Of a DNA stretch of 64,000 bases, positions 46,641-58,927 are shown one piece after another. The position numbers were made by a program, and so were the translations under genes. This DNA is from Sympetrum striolatum (Eukaryota; Arthropoda; Insecta; Odonata; Libellulidae), in the NCBI GenBank assembly GCA_947579665.1, contig OX388350.1, positions 86,571,152-86,635,151 on the forward strand, read 5' to 3'. The notes under the pieces were generated by a model, which was not told the DNA's origin, ran no database searches, and saw nothing but the letters and a program-made list of their open reading frames with translations. The first letter of the stretch is position 1. Every line of letters starts with the position of its first letter.

Positions 46641-48011
46641 TGGATTTTACACTGTATTCTAAAGGGAATTTACGCATTGCACGACCGGCAACTTGAATTT
46701 AATCTACTTCTATATTCCCCGTTGAGAATCAAAGAGAAGCTAGTGTGATATATACCTATATCAATTTTATTCGTAAATTCAACAAAGTATGGTTGACATT
46801 AGCATAAAAGCTATATATTTTTAATCTATCGATTTCTTTATCCAATTGGTTAAAAATTAAGTTCCTCGATGACAAAATTAACGTAGGCCATTTGATTTTA
46901 AACTCTAAAACCTCTTTTAGTAGCTCCTGTTATTGTAAATAACTCACTTTATTTTAAATGATGAAAAATAAACATTTTCAAAAATAAAAACTCGTTAAAA
47001 AATGATTTCTTAACTATGGCAATGAAAATGTAGATTTTTCTCCATCCGATTTGTACACTTTTATCTAATTGTTTTAATTTATTGTCTTAAACAAAGATGT
47101 TATATTGGTAATTAAAGTTTTGTTGAATAATTTAATTAATCAAAGCTCTTTACTGACGATTCCAAATATATTTCCAAATTACTAATACAGTTTACAGTGA
47201 TAATTTATGCTGATAAATGTTGCTGGTGTGTCATTCAGCCCCAAAATAAAGTACCCTCGGTCAAGTATAATCCTCTATGGAATATACAAAAAAGGGCTTA
47301 GTTTTGACATCTTAGCATATTTAGTTTGTAATTCACAATTGAATTAGGGCCAACTTCAAATTTTATGTCTCCCAAAAATTGCTTGTCAGGACCAATGACT
47401 CACTAAGAAGATTGTAAGCAAGATTATACGATTTCCCGTGCGATATTTTCACTTCATCGACCGAATTCATCCACCGATACGCATATCGGAGAGAAATGAA
47501 TATCAGCCGTGTGGCGGAGAACGTAATAACATAAGGCAATAAATATTCCCTCTCGCTCCTTGAATTTTAAATCCCGTCAGCTCAGGGCGATATTTCATCC
47601 TCACCTTAAATATTCGCCTCTCTTTTGTTTGCGTCGGATACAGCCGGAGGAATTGTAAAGAGAATGTACTCTCCCGAGGCGTGATCATCGTGCATCACAT
47701 TCCGTCACATGTTTCCTTCGACTCTTTTATAAAGTGCTTACATTAAATAGGTGAACAAATTAAATGATTCCAAGAAGTAAGAATTGAATGTGCTATGATT
47801 AGTATGTATTAATTTCGTATTTCCTATTAATTGGAAACTATAAATAAGGGGAAATGAGAATTTCTATGGGCCTATCAAAACTGAGTAGTTTGAATTATAA
47901 TGTTAACATTTCCGATTTTCAATTCTCCCCGAGATTATTTAATAAAAAATATATTTATATTTAAGGAAAGGGTAAAGGTGACTTTGCACATAAGGGCGTG
48001 CACCCAGGAAA
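46641..48011. other. Non-coding stretch
   Basis: No recognisable gene. A GC-richer patch at 47420-47700 is free of repeats that I can see and has one short minus-strand frame (47503-47688) without a motif; it could be a conserved non-coding block, but that cannot be judged from one sequence. Confidence 0.4.
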
Positions 48012-48044
48012 ATTCCCAAGGAAAACCGGACTTGAAAAAAGTCT

Positions 48045-48117
48045 GACAGGGCCGGGAATCGAACCCGGGATCTTCCTCTAACCGGGAGGCTGCCTTAACC
48101 ATCTAGGCTACCCGACC
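48045..48117 (-). repeat. tRNA-like unit in left arm
   Basis: On the minus strand: GGTCGGGTAGCCTAGATGG (A-box like) ... GGTTCGATTCC (perfect B-box) with a CCGGG/CCCGG T-stem. The anticodon-like loop reads CCGGTTA between CCTC and GAGG. The acceptor stem has mismatches, so it is probably a tRNA-derived SINE head with an internal Pol III promoter and not a tRNA gene. Confidence 0.65.
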
Positions 48118-48280
48118 AGAACATTTCAACAAGCCGTTTTGGGGACTTTGTGCGCAAGGGCAAGTGCAGTTTCGTCCGACTGAGCGGCATCGTCTGCGGC
48201 CATGGCCTCATCGAGGCACCGCACGAAACTGCACTTGCCCTTGCGCACAAAGTCCCCAAAACAGCTAGTTGAAATGTTCT

Positions 48281-48353
48281 GGTCGGGTAGCCTAGATGGT
48301 TAAGGCAGCCTCCCGATTAGAGGAAGATCCCGGGTTCGATTCCCGGCCCTGTC
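48281..48353 (+). repeat. tRNA-like unit in right arm
   Basis: The same unit on the plus strand: TAGCCTAGATGGTTAAGGC, GATCCCGGGTTCGATTCCCG. The loop is CCGATTA, one base different from the left arm. Acceptor pairing is imperfect (GTCGGGT against CCCTGTC). Confidence 0.65.
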
Positions 48354-48386
48354 AGACTTTTTTCAAGTCCGTTTTTCCTTGGGAAT

Positions 48387-49443
48387 ATTTATATTTTTTT
48401 TGAAACGATTTAAATAATATTTTGTGCCTTATGTTGGTGAATTTTTTAAAAATTTTACACCCTTAATCTTCTTACGGTATTTCAAACGGCTAATTTCGAC
48501 GCTCGACTCCTCTTAATCTCTATGCATGGAAACAGATTTAACAAAACAGATCGTTTATTCTTCTCTCGATGTAAATGCACCATAGTTTACTGCAATAAAT
48601 ACTTTGTGTTTTTGATACTCGAGAATTTCCAAGGCAAAGATATTGAGAAATTTTCATTTCGGTAGATTTTATTCAGAATTTTTTGGTCTCAATCGCTCAG
48701 CGCCCTGAGCATGTGTCCATTGCAGTCTAGGAAGAACTATGACCGCTATGAGTGCGTATAAAAACTCCTTCGGTCCCTTCCAAAAGTGACTGTTTTGACA
48801 ATGGAAGACCACTTACATCATTTGTCTACAGCTTGTGTTCGTGTAACGGAGCTCCAATAGTAACCCCCAAGCGAACGGCATGCCATCAGTATTTCTAGTC
48901 AAGCACGTTTACATCAGTAACACCCCACGAGCCGCCATATGCTGTACGGCAGAGGGTGTGAAAATAAACAATACAAATAACTCTTATATTAGCATATCTT
49001 ACACTATTGGGAGAAACCAACATTCCATTCGTTCATGTGACAATCTTGCGAAATCGTTTTGTGGTCTGTGAAAATTCAATCATCGCGTTCGCTAAGAGTA
49101 AGAAATATAGTGGAGATTAGTTTCCATCGCAAGAGAAAGAATAACTGCTTGTTGTGTACTTTATGCTTCCATGTAATATTATGGGAAATTAACTTTATCA
49201 TACATATTGTTCCCCAAGCGCAGACTCGTGATATGCTTCTCGAGGTGCAGAAGCAGAAAAAAGATAATTTGCTCTTCATCCCCTTTAAAGGAAAATGTAG
49301 GGAAAATTTGCAAACAAAATTGGTTCCATTAAGTATCATTAGATTATTAAATATTCTGTTTATCGGTGAAATAAAGTAAATTGCCTTTTTAGTAGTAGTA
49401 GTCTATTAAAGGGCATCGACAGCTTAGGACATTTCGCACTTTG
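48387..49443. other. Non-coding stretch
   Basis: No gene is supported. GC-richer DNA at 48690-48960 contains CCACGAGCCGCCATATGCTG then TACGGCAGAGGGTG, a short stem-forming motif that may belong to a dispersed repeat, but no second copy is seen in the window. Overlapping frames at 49059-49379 (plus) and 49076-49339 (minus) have no motif. Confidence 0.4.
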
Positions 49444-49517
49444 GCTCCCACCGGGAATCGAACCCGGGACCGCTTTCACCAAAAGCAAACGCGCTGTTCA
49501 CAGGACTATCCGGGAGC
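49444..49517 (-). repeat. tRNA-derived repeat, copy 2 (best-preserved)
   Basis: On the minus strand the 74-nt unit has a seven-pair acceptor stem (GCTCCCG with TGGGAGC, one G-T pair) and a perfect five-pair T-arm (CCGGG-TTCGATT-CCCGG). The loop TTTTGGT would give anticodon TTG (glutamine). The D-arm does not form and the anticodon stem has a mismatch, so I favour a tRNA pseudogene or SINE head over a working gene. It matches 13649-13720 across the whole unit. Confidence 0.65.
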
Positions 49518-52500
49518 AATTGCCTTTCTCAAGCCATAATGGGAAAGAGAACAAATTTCCTCGTGCTACAAGACTGCTCAAAATTGTTCAATGGTTCAAT
49601 ACTTCAATTCAAAATGAGCAGAATTGAACTGAATCGTGCTTAAATCATGATCTTTGGAAAAGTTTACGTAAATATTTTAAATTTACGAATTACAGGAGGA
49701 TATTTTAAAGGACTGGCTGCAATACAAAATAATTTGAACAGAAAATCACAGTTTAATAAAGGGTACATACAACTTTATTATCTGTTATTAATGTTAAACC
49801 TTTTGGGTTAACAGAAAATCTGCAAAATGGAATGATTAGCCTAAATATATTTGCATTTTTACCCAGATATCTACGAGGATCTTTCTCTTACATAGGACGA
49901 ATAAATATAAATATTATGAATTTAAATTAAAGACTAACAAAACTCAAGTATTTCATAAGGTGATAATGTGATTACATGGATAATTTGATATCGTCAAAGT
50001 ATGAGCTATATACATGTATCAGTTGTATCTATAGCAAATGTATATTACATAGTTTATTGTAATTTAAATAAAACTAAATGATGAGTTTTGTTACACTGAT
50101 AGTTGTTTTAAAATCTAGGAGGTAATAGGTTACCAGAAAGCAACATCGGCAAAGAAAATCATGCTAGTGATGTCTCAATGATATAAAAAATTTAAGTATA
50201 TTGTGTTGCAGTTATTAGTAATATTAAATGTGCAATAGAATTATTTATATTAAGTTTTAATCGCCAATGTACAGTATTTTACAATATTATCTGGTGTATC
50301 TATCCATATGTTTTTATAATGTGAGAATGCTATATTTGGTCTAACTACGATTTCGTTGTCAGTGATAAGTGTTTATATTTTGCTGTTGATATTTAAGAAA
50401 AACAAGTTAAAAAGGAAAGTTTCGTTAGTAAATATTTGTAATAAAATAATGGTATTAAAACGAGTAAATCAATAGTGAATGGTTGATATAATTTATTAAC
50501 GATGATAATTAACATATGACATCTTAGAGTTGCGGATGTAAGTGCTGTGAAAGCAGTATAAAATCGAGTTAACCCTTTTATACACCTACCGTACTTAATG
50601 CACATATTTAATGCATGTACTACTATATTTTCTTCCCGCTCACAACGTAACAGCTAATTAGTGATAATGCATTTCTTTGAGCAGCTACAGTACTCGGCAA
50701 TTTCATTCCCATAATTAATGAGGATCAAAACTACAGCAACGAGTTAAAATTTCCATGAAACGGACCTTCCAAAGACGAGATAATAGGATAATGACAAGCT
50801 CCACTGTTTGCCGTTCCGATTGTCGGCTATCAATTATTCGCCTGAATTTGCTTTTCATCGAAGGGATATTCCAAAGGACACCTAATTACTGGAACATCAA
50901 AGAATTCTCCCTTTGTAAGTGAACTACAAAGGCCATTGTCGCATTTTATCTATTGATCAAGGCTAAATTCTACTTTGCTAGAATATAGTGGAGTTGAAGG
51001 CGTACTGATCATGAAAAGCATTACGTCTTGGATGAACTAAAACCGCATTAGGCGGATCCTACATAATCATTGGGAACATCGTTGCAATAAGTGAAAGAGT
51101 CGCTCGCATTGGCTATCGGTGGTTCGTTAATATGTACGCAGTTCAGTGAAAAGTAATAAAGATTGAGTATCTGACTGAAAGAAATGACAGAGTAGTTGTA
51201 TTAGAAATAATTCATATATTGCAGTACGTCTCAATATATATACATCATATAAGGAGGAACCATTTTCTTTGGCTGTCTAAAGTGATTACGATTGATCCGA
51301 TGTATAAAGTTATATTTTGGAAGGCTCAAGTTAGGACGTGAATTTTCATCGCTAGTGTTAATATTTTCATTTTCAGAATCAACTACTATTGAGAATTTTC
51401 GAAAATTTTTTATTGCTAATACAAATTATATACCCCCAGTAATTGTTTGGAATCACTGATATCTCGGCTTAAGATAACTTCGAAAATGGTTTGTTATTCA
51501 GAACGCTCTTTTTCAAATGCATCGAATTCTTAAATAAACCTCGCTTTCGTCATAAACTATTGCAATCTTTCATTAACAAGCTACCCATTTTTTTGTTTGT
51601 TTCTTAACATGCTTAGCGAGTGAATATGCACAAGCATTCTCTAAATCATTCGTGATTCATGTCATTTCTGAAATAGCAAAGTATCTTCCGTAGCGGAAAA
51701 TTCAATTTGCAAGGTCAATCCGAAGAATCATCGCATTTTCTTATTCCTTAATTTTCCCCATCTCGAAAATCTGCAGAAGAAAACTTTCATCTGATCTGAA
51801 TGGAGTACAACCTCCTCTATGACCAAGTATGGCCTCTGGGTCGGCCCTCAACCGCTATTATGTGGCACGTGGATGCTGTGTAGTGTTTATAAACGGACTC
51901 AACATAGGAAATACCGTTTGAATATATCTCACGGAACCAGATACTGTCTATAAAATATGCTCGCTGTGAATGAATTATAATCAATTCAAGTATCACCACA
52001 TGTAATTGTGCAATTTTTAACATGTCTGTGATTTATAAATATTTTATTGTTTGAAGTCATGAAGACTTTTTTTTGCTAAATTTAACTATACATTTCTTAG
52101 TTACTTTATGTATTAGTAAATTGCCATTCAGGTATGCGAAGACATTTATAAATTAACTACATTTATTCTTACAGTAATCCTCAAGTATTAAAATATATCT
52201 TGAGCACCTTTCTGATTGGCAAAGAGATCCCGCTGCTCAAGTGCTTTTCCAGGTTCAAAATTTTCCATCTCAGTTACGCTCGCATCTCTGCGTTGTGCGC
52301 CAGCAGATTACCCGAACAGCATTTTGTTTGAAACGCACCATCCTGATAAATATTTCCGTAGGAGTCTGAATCCGTGGGCGTAATCTAATCAGGAAACGGA
52401 CCCAAAAGAGCCGAACATCGCATTGCGTAGCCGCTTCATCGAATAGCTTACACATCACTGCGGATGTTTGGAATTCACTTGGTTCAGCTGCACGCAGCAA

Positions 52501-55378
52501 TGACGCAATGCGATACGCTTAATCCCCTCTCTATCTGCCGAAAACGTGCGGCCGCTTGCTAAAGAAATTGAGAGAATCAATGGGATATAACCTCTAACCT
52601 TTAATGCGAGAGAACTTCCCACATACCAGTGATCTGCCGGGGGTCAGTTGTGAGGAAGGTCTCATTATGGCGTGGGTTCAGCGCCCACTCTCTTCCTTGA
52701 ATCATTAATTAAGTCTCGGATGCAACAATATTCTTAAGAGGAGAGATTTAAGGGAAAGAAAACATTCCTTTACACGCGCTTCTTAGAATTAAACGACCTT
52801 CAAATAACCGTGTATAATTAGACCTTAAAGTACAACATTTTAATGAAATATTAAAATTCGCCCAATAAACTAGAAATATAAATCCCTACTTATTAAATCA
52901 AAAGCCGCGTCTTTAACTGGTCAAGAGGATTTCTACTATGTAGACGACAAATTATTTGACATCCGAGTAAATTGAGATCTAAACAAAAATATTTTACCAA
53001 ACAAACAACTTTAAAAGTTTATTAAATGCTTCATTAATTGGAATTTGAATTAAAATGCACGAATACCATGAGTATGATTCTTAAGAATTTTTTTTGATCC
53101 CTTCATAACTAAAAACAAATTTCCTTCTTCTCTTGAAAATTCTACTTTAATTCTCTTTTATTTTGGTAAAACTCTCCGAGAATGAAAACTTTGTTACATT
53201 TTCTTTATGCAAATTCTTACGTACATACTTATGCAAACAATAGAATCCGTGCATGAAACTTATTGAAACAAGTCACACTTGAAGACTAGAGGTTTACAAT
53301 TATCTCCACCGTATTGCCTATTTATACGTTAACTCAATTATTATTTCTTCATATTTCCTTTGGAATATTCATTAGTTGCATATAAATCATAACAAAATTT
53401 AGAACGGCCAGCTTGAATTTAAATTGGTAGGCAACTGTTCGCGAATTGTGGCGAATAGGTACTCTATCATGAGATGAGCCGTTAACTTAATACAGCTATT
53501 ATTAATATCATAATCAGTAAAATATCAATATTTGTTCTATAAATAATTTTAACATAAAAAATTTACTTTCGAGCATTAAATATGAGATCTAAGCCGTAGA
53601 AAAGTTGGGAGTAAATTGTTTATAAGGTGGGATAAAATACAATAAAATAAATATGTATGCAACTGAATTCGTTGAGTACATAGCTCAATTTAAATTCAGG
53701 ATATTGCAAGAATCTAGTGACAGCAATCATGTGCACGATACATAATGTCATACATCCAATTATGGTTATGGCGATTTATAAAGCATTAGAGAATACACGC
53801 ATGTACCAAGATACAAGCTTTAAGAACATGGATTATAATAAGAAGCAATGTTAACTTTTGGATTCCAGACTGCTTTTCACTTTTCTTTTAGAACTCTATT
53901 TTTTACAGTCGACCTCTAGTTCTTCGCAGGTCACGCGCAACTCCAAAAGATATTCTTGTGGAACACAAATGGTAGATCAAGTAATTTTGATTGTTTTCGA
54001 ATTTATTTCTGCATTACACTGCTCTAACCATCAAAGAGATTATTGGAATCTTAATATTGTACATAAGAAAAGATTCTCCGCTTTGAAGGAAACATGAGAT
54101 AACATAGAATACTATATGTGTCGGGTAAACATAAGAAACCGTCGTCATTTAGAATAATGGCTCACAAACCTCATGCTATCTAAAATTATCCATTCAAAAT
54201 AAATGTGTGCTCTCACGGATGATTGATATTAACAGAAAACTATACATTTTGTAATCCATTTTAATAAATTTGAAGGAAAAGTAGCTTCGGTAAATTCTCA
54301 ATGAACTTTCTTAAGGGGTATGCAAAATCGGTGAACATTTAAATGAAGTCACAAAAGCGAAATTAGTAGTTTTTCTCAAATCGTGAATCTTCGCCAAGCG
54401 GCACGAGTCATAATATATGGAGAGAATTCTCTGGGAGAGAGAAAGGAGGAGCAGAACGGTAACCTACCGCGTTCCATTCCCTTCTCTCTTTCTTATGGAA
54501 ACCTTTTCTTAAAGAAATTTCAAGAATTTCTCAAGGGATTGTGATGCTTGAAGAATTTTACCTCTTCTCCCCAGTTATAGCAAACTTGGACGTTATATTG
54601 AATTTTCTTTTTATTTTTAGAAATATCTCAGGTAGCTATTGACTGAATATCCCTAAATATTATACGCACATGGACACGATGATAGCTGCATAACAGATTC
54701 CTTTTCCTATAAATTTTATAAAATCATTGCCTTTTTGAATTCGGTGTACGAAGACATCCGGTAGATGTTAGGTCGAATCTTCATCTTCTACACAATAAGT
54801 TACAAAAATCTTTGAAGAATGTATACAAGAACTAGGCAAAACACAAGCTATTACCTTCCCATTCTCAGTAAGCCAGAAAGCTAAGAGTAAAATAAAGTAA
54901 TTTAAGAATGATGATACTATGGAGGACTTTATCCATAGAATTCAACTTAGAAACTTTCAAAATATAAACCCATCAGTCATACACCAGGATATATTGAAAA
55001 TCTAACGCAGCTGTCAAAGGATAGAAAATCCTGGTCTTCGTAGTCAATTTCCCTGTCAGTGTGTCCTTTGGAATATTCTAAGACGAGTAGGCCATATCCT
55101 ACGAAGCCATCCAAGTCCCTTTCCTTTAAGTCCATCCCATTATCCGTGCTCAAAGTGAGTCCATAAAATTTGAATCAACTTTTCCTGGAGCCATTATAGT
55201 TTCGATAAAGATCAAGATGTTTTCTTTTAACACAAGTTTCTTCTATTGCTTGTATAACATATTTTACTAAAGATATATTTTTACTTATCTTTGTAATTAA
55301 TGAATAACCACATCGATTGGCTTCTTAAGACGCGTGTAATACTTCATGTTGAACGGCAGTATTATGAGATCTTAAATT
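49518..55378. other. Long gene-poor stretch
   Basis: About 5.9 kb without a recognisable gene or paired repeat ends. Frames at 50393-50605 (minus), 51817-52023 (minus), 52270-52500 (minus) and 53858-54097 (plus) have no motif. GC-richer patches are at 52200-52720 and 54400-54500; the first keeps a frame open on the minus strand with no known domain. Confidence 0.45.
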
Positions 55379-55866
55379 TAGGGGAAGATTGCCGATATGT
55401 GACCGTTGCTTAAATTGGACCGCTCCCCCCTACGAATTTATCAAGCATATAAGGTGGCAGTACTCGGTGGTGATACCATCTAGGTCACGTGATTAGGCGG
55501 TCAGAGAGTTGGAGTCATTTTTCCGGTCATTAGTGTGATTTGATTATTTGCGCTAAAATTATTTATCCTCAGTTCGTAAGCTGCTGTTTCAATTAAAAGT
55601 AAGTAATCATTCTTTTCGAGGAACACTTTTACTCCGAATTGTGTTAGCTACTAACGACATACTGCATGTGTGTTTGAAACTCTGGTGTGTTCGTCTGGCA
55701 CCGATATTATTTTGACGGGAACATTTGCCTAAGTTGGACCACCATATGTCTATTTTAGGAGACTATTGAATGATGTGATCAGGAAATTAATTGATTTTTA
55801 ATTACAATAAGTTTGCTTCCATAATAAATAGCTGATGTATTTGGGTGTATATTTGTCTTGGTTTTC

Positions 55867-55968
55867 ATGATGGAAAAAAGGGGTACGTACGGGAATTGGG
55901 ACGAAAAACATTTGCAGATGGCTGTGCTTGGGAGTATGAAGTGTAAGAATGAATTACCTTTGTTTTAG
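55867..55968 (+). pseudogene. Start of a pogo-type transposase (psq-like helix-turn-helix), truncated
   Basis: A 33-residue frame starting MMEKRGTYGNWDEKHLQMAV and continuing LGSMKCKNELP. The GxWDExxLxxAVxAxxxGxxxxxxLP pattern is that of the psq helix-turn-helix opening pogo/Tigger transposases and jerky-like proteins. It stops at TAG after NELPLF, just where the second helix (usually xAAxxxxVPxSTL) should begin, so the rest was deleted. Being inside a TA-flanked element supports the pogo assignment. The short length keeps confidence moderate. Confidence 0.6.
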
Positions 55969-55983
55969 TCCACATAATATTTA

Positions 55984-56027
55984 ATGGTACGACTAGTTTC
56001 GAGGCACAGGCACCATCATCAGGTACA
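55984..56027 (+). repeat. Half fold-back motif (ACTAGTTTC ... CATCATCA)
   Basis: TACGACTAGTTTCGAGGCAC followed by AGGCACCATCATCAGG resembles one arm of the fold-back at 58793-58927 (ACGAATAGTTTCAGAG ... CCATCATCA). The partner arm is not seen, so this is probably the start of a nested, decayed or asymmetrical copy. Confidence 0.4.
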
Positions 56028-56417
56028 GAATTTGGAATTCATTTTTAATGTTATTTATACTCGAAATAAAGAGCAGAGGCTGGATGCAGGAAAGGTGGTG
56101 GGAAGAGATCAGAGAAGGTTGGCGATATGGCGAGGGAGGAGTTCGGTGCATTCTGGGATGAGCGGTGACGGGTCAGTGGAAAGGCACACGGCGGAAATAA
56201 AACATCTTCTCCTTACTGGCTAAGAAAGAGAAGCATTAGTTCGGTTTTTTCCACTTAAATTATTTCACGAGTAATATATTGCAAATATAAAACCACTAGA
56301 TTAAACGGAAAACTATGAAGTATATTTTACGACATTTAAGTTTGCGGTTGAATAATCCGTAATGAAAATATACATGAAAATAAAAACATTGTCCAAATTA
56401 GGCATCCTTCCCCTAAA

Positions 56418-58792
56418 TGATTTGATATTAAACTGTTTATGACTGATCAAGATGAGTATGAACATTAAAAAGTAATTAAAATAAAATGAAATATTCTATT
56501 AACTATAGTATTTTAGGAATTATCTCCAAACTTTTCTCGCAAAATGATCCTGACTTCGGTCAAACATTCAAGTATTATTCTCACACATACTTTAATGTAT
56601 TTAATTTCGAGGTATGCACTACTTAGCTTCCAAGGGTTGCTCATTTAAGAACATTAAGCATTATATGCATTTTAGTAATTATTTACAATCAATGATTATC
56701 AGCGTTTTATATTTATTTGACAAATATCAGTACATCCCTTTTACATACGGATGCTCTCTAGCAGAGCCTTCCTGGCTCTTCGGATCAATGCCGAAAGTCG
56801 CCTCAAGCGGAAGAAAGGAGCGTTGGACCGAACAACGTCCATTGCTTTAGAAAAATGAAACAAGCGGAGAAAGCACTTACAAGGAGGCACTGAACACGCC
56901 GATGCTATCCTTCACGCCGAGCACGGGCACTGCGGCCGCAACACGGATATGTCTCCGCTCGTGTGCGGCCAAATGTGGCTCGCTCATTTTTTAATCACTC
57001 GTGATCTTTCTCGAGGGAATATATTGTAAAAGATTTCCGTTCGTCTTAATCTAAAACTTGAGCTTCTGTGATCTCTTCTTATAATCTTTCCATAATTTCT
57101 TCTCGCAGGTTCCAGAAGGTTCGAAAGTGTAAATTATTTTTAACTACCGATTCAATTATGAATAGCGAGAAAACTACGCATGTTCTCTTTTTGTAATCAT
57201 TTTAGATTTTATAAAGAGCTACCGGAAAATATTTATGAATTTTTCATTTATTTCGAAAGGTTTACTCATTTTAATGAAACACTGCATAATTATAAAACGT
57301 TTTCGCCCGTAAAGGAGCGAACTACTCAGTTAAATTAGGAATTCCCTCGATGACTCAAAATATGCACAAAATGACGTTTTTAATTTGACTTTATATAAAA
57401 ATATTCAATTTCTTTTCTGTTAAAAACCTGAACATTTTGAACTTGTTAATTTTTTGTGAAAGCACTTCTATTGATCTATTACCAGTAAGAATAAAAAAAT
57501 CACACTTGAAATGAAAAGAAATGAAAGCTAAAATTAGTTCAGTAATCAAATAATTCTCTGCTATTCCCTTTCATAGTCTACTAATTTCTCATATTAATTT
57601 ATCAGCATATTTTTTATCACTCCATACATTATCGGGCAAATTAACATTAACTGTGACCTACTATTCAAGCATAAAAGAAACTTTAGCTGACAAAATTTAA
57701 AAAAGTCCTAATTTAATTGTGAAATTTCAAGGTATGTATTCTTCAATTTTTGTAATTACATAATTAGCTTGAATAAAATTTTTCATGATTTCAGAAACTA
57801 AGAGAAATATTTTGAGGAAATATTGTGTAAAGCGAAAAGTTTTATTCTTAATCATGATCATAAATCATACATAATAACCAATAACAAACGACTAAATAAG
57901 ACAATTGCGTACATCTTAATCATCAGCAAACAGTAAACAATAATCACTAAATCTAAATGTGATCTCTGACGAAGTGGCAGAAAGAGGACCAAACGGCATA
58001 TGACTTAAAAATCATTTTGCTTTTTTGCTTTCCAAGACCGCAATAGATCCATTCCTTATTAATAAATATAACATTATAATAATTCACGATGATAAATATC
58101 ATGGGCTTTACTAGAAGTCGATCCAGGGACCTTTATGTAAGTGCTACCTACTTCCATCTACCTTATCAAGTTATTTATATAACTTCTTTAATTAGCTTGT
58201 TCACTGTAACATCTAATACAGGTATTTATCATAAAGTACATGTTTTGGATAATTTATAACCATATCTTACGCTACTTTACCAGTCGACGCAACTTTGAAT
58301 CCACTCCATCGTAAAGGAACGCGTATTATCTCGGATATTAAATTTCGAGGATCAATATGGGTAACGGTGGTATGCCATCGCAGGCGCAGTGTGCATTACA
58401 CGCTGTAATGTAATGCAGAGACCCAATTTGACGCTTTCGCAGGCAAATCACATTATCATGTCGAGAGCCAACTCCATGATGAGATTTACGGCCGTGGTAT
58501 AACAATGACAGAGTTAATAGATTGATGATGCAGCGGGATTAATTAAAAATCGAAACACAAAACGTAATTGAAAAATACTTTGGAGTCAGCCTTTAAGCAT
58601 CAAAATATGTTTTATATATTTTTGGTCTTATTGACCGCAAACTAGGTTGCTTGGAAGGAATCACTCTAACATATTTAATACATTTTTGCGATATTAAACT
58701 CACCATATCTAGTTTCTCTCACCATTCATGTTACGACAATTAAATGCTAACATTAAGAATTTAGATGAAAAATAACAATTTGTACTTTTATT
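56418..58792. other. Gene-poor stretch
   Basis: No recognisable gene. A GC-rich patch at 56740-57000 (with CGCCGATGC, GCGGCCGCAAC and similar CpG-containing runs) stands out from the AT-rich surroundings but has no supported frame beyond 56614-56850. The block 58330-58560 is also GC-richer, with TTAATTA-type sites at its edge; no function can be assigned. Confidence 0.4.
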
Positions 58793-58927
58793 ACAGTATT
58801 TATTAAAAACATTAAATGGAAACAAAACACGAATAGTTTCAGAGATTGATCTCCATCATCAACTTGATGATCAATCTCTGAAACTAGTCGTGTTTTGTTT
58901 CCATTTATTATTTTTAATAAATACTGT
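58793..58927. repeat. Fold-back element with 59-bp arms
   Basis: Arm 58793-58851 (ACAGTATTTATTAAAAAC ... AGAGATTGATC) pairs with 58869-58927 (GATCAATCTCTGAAACTAG ... AATACTGT) with few mismatches. The 17-nt loop contains CATCATCAAC. GTAC lies outside both arms. There is no coding content. Confidence 0.9.

Larger units (their letters stand above)
48012..48386. repeat. Fold-back element with 164-bp arms, each holding a tRNA-like unit
   Basis: Arm 48012-48175 is the near-identical reverse complement of 48223-48386. Both arms are exactly 164 bp, separated by a 47-bp loop rich in GC (CATCGTCTGCGGCCATGG). Each arm carries a 73-nt tRNA-like sequence and an outer GGGGACTTTGTGCGCAAGGG block. Differences between the arms are few (for example one base in the anticodon-like loop). 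Transcription would give a very long hairpin. It may have arisen by head-to-head SINE insertion or by an inverted duplication. Confidence 0.93.
55381..56413 (+). mobile_element. TIR element, family 3, with pogo-like coding remnant (TA-flanked)
   Basis: A 1033-bp element between TTTA (ending 55380) and TAAA (from 56414). The ends are GGGGAAGATTGCC on the left and, on the minus strand, GGGGAAGGATGCC on the right; similarity fades after about 13 bp. An inner motif of type CTTAAATTGGACC occurs near 55412, is repeated near 55728 (GCCTAAGTTGGACC) and occurs inverted near 56391. A splice-donor-like AAAAGTAAGTAA lies near 55596. A short frame at 55867-55968 resembles a pogo-type DNA-binding start. 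The interior from about 55980 to 56235 is GC-richer and may be a nested insertion. Confidence 0.75.

Noticed and set aside
48012..48386. Pair of functional tRNA genes in opposite orientation
   Set aside because: The acceptor stems are mismatched and the flanks are part of a larger inverted duplication, so a tRNA-derived fold-back is more likely.
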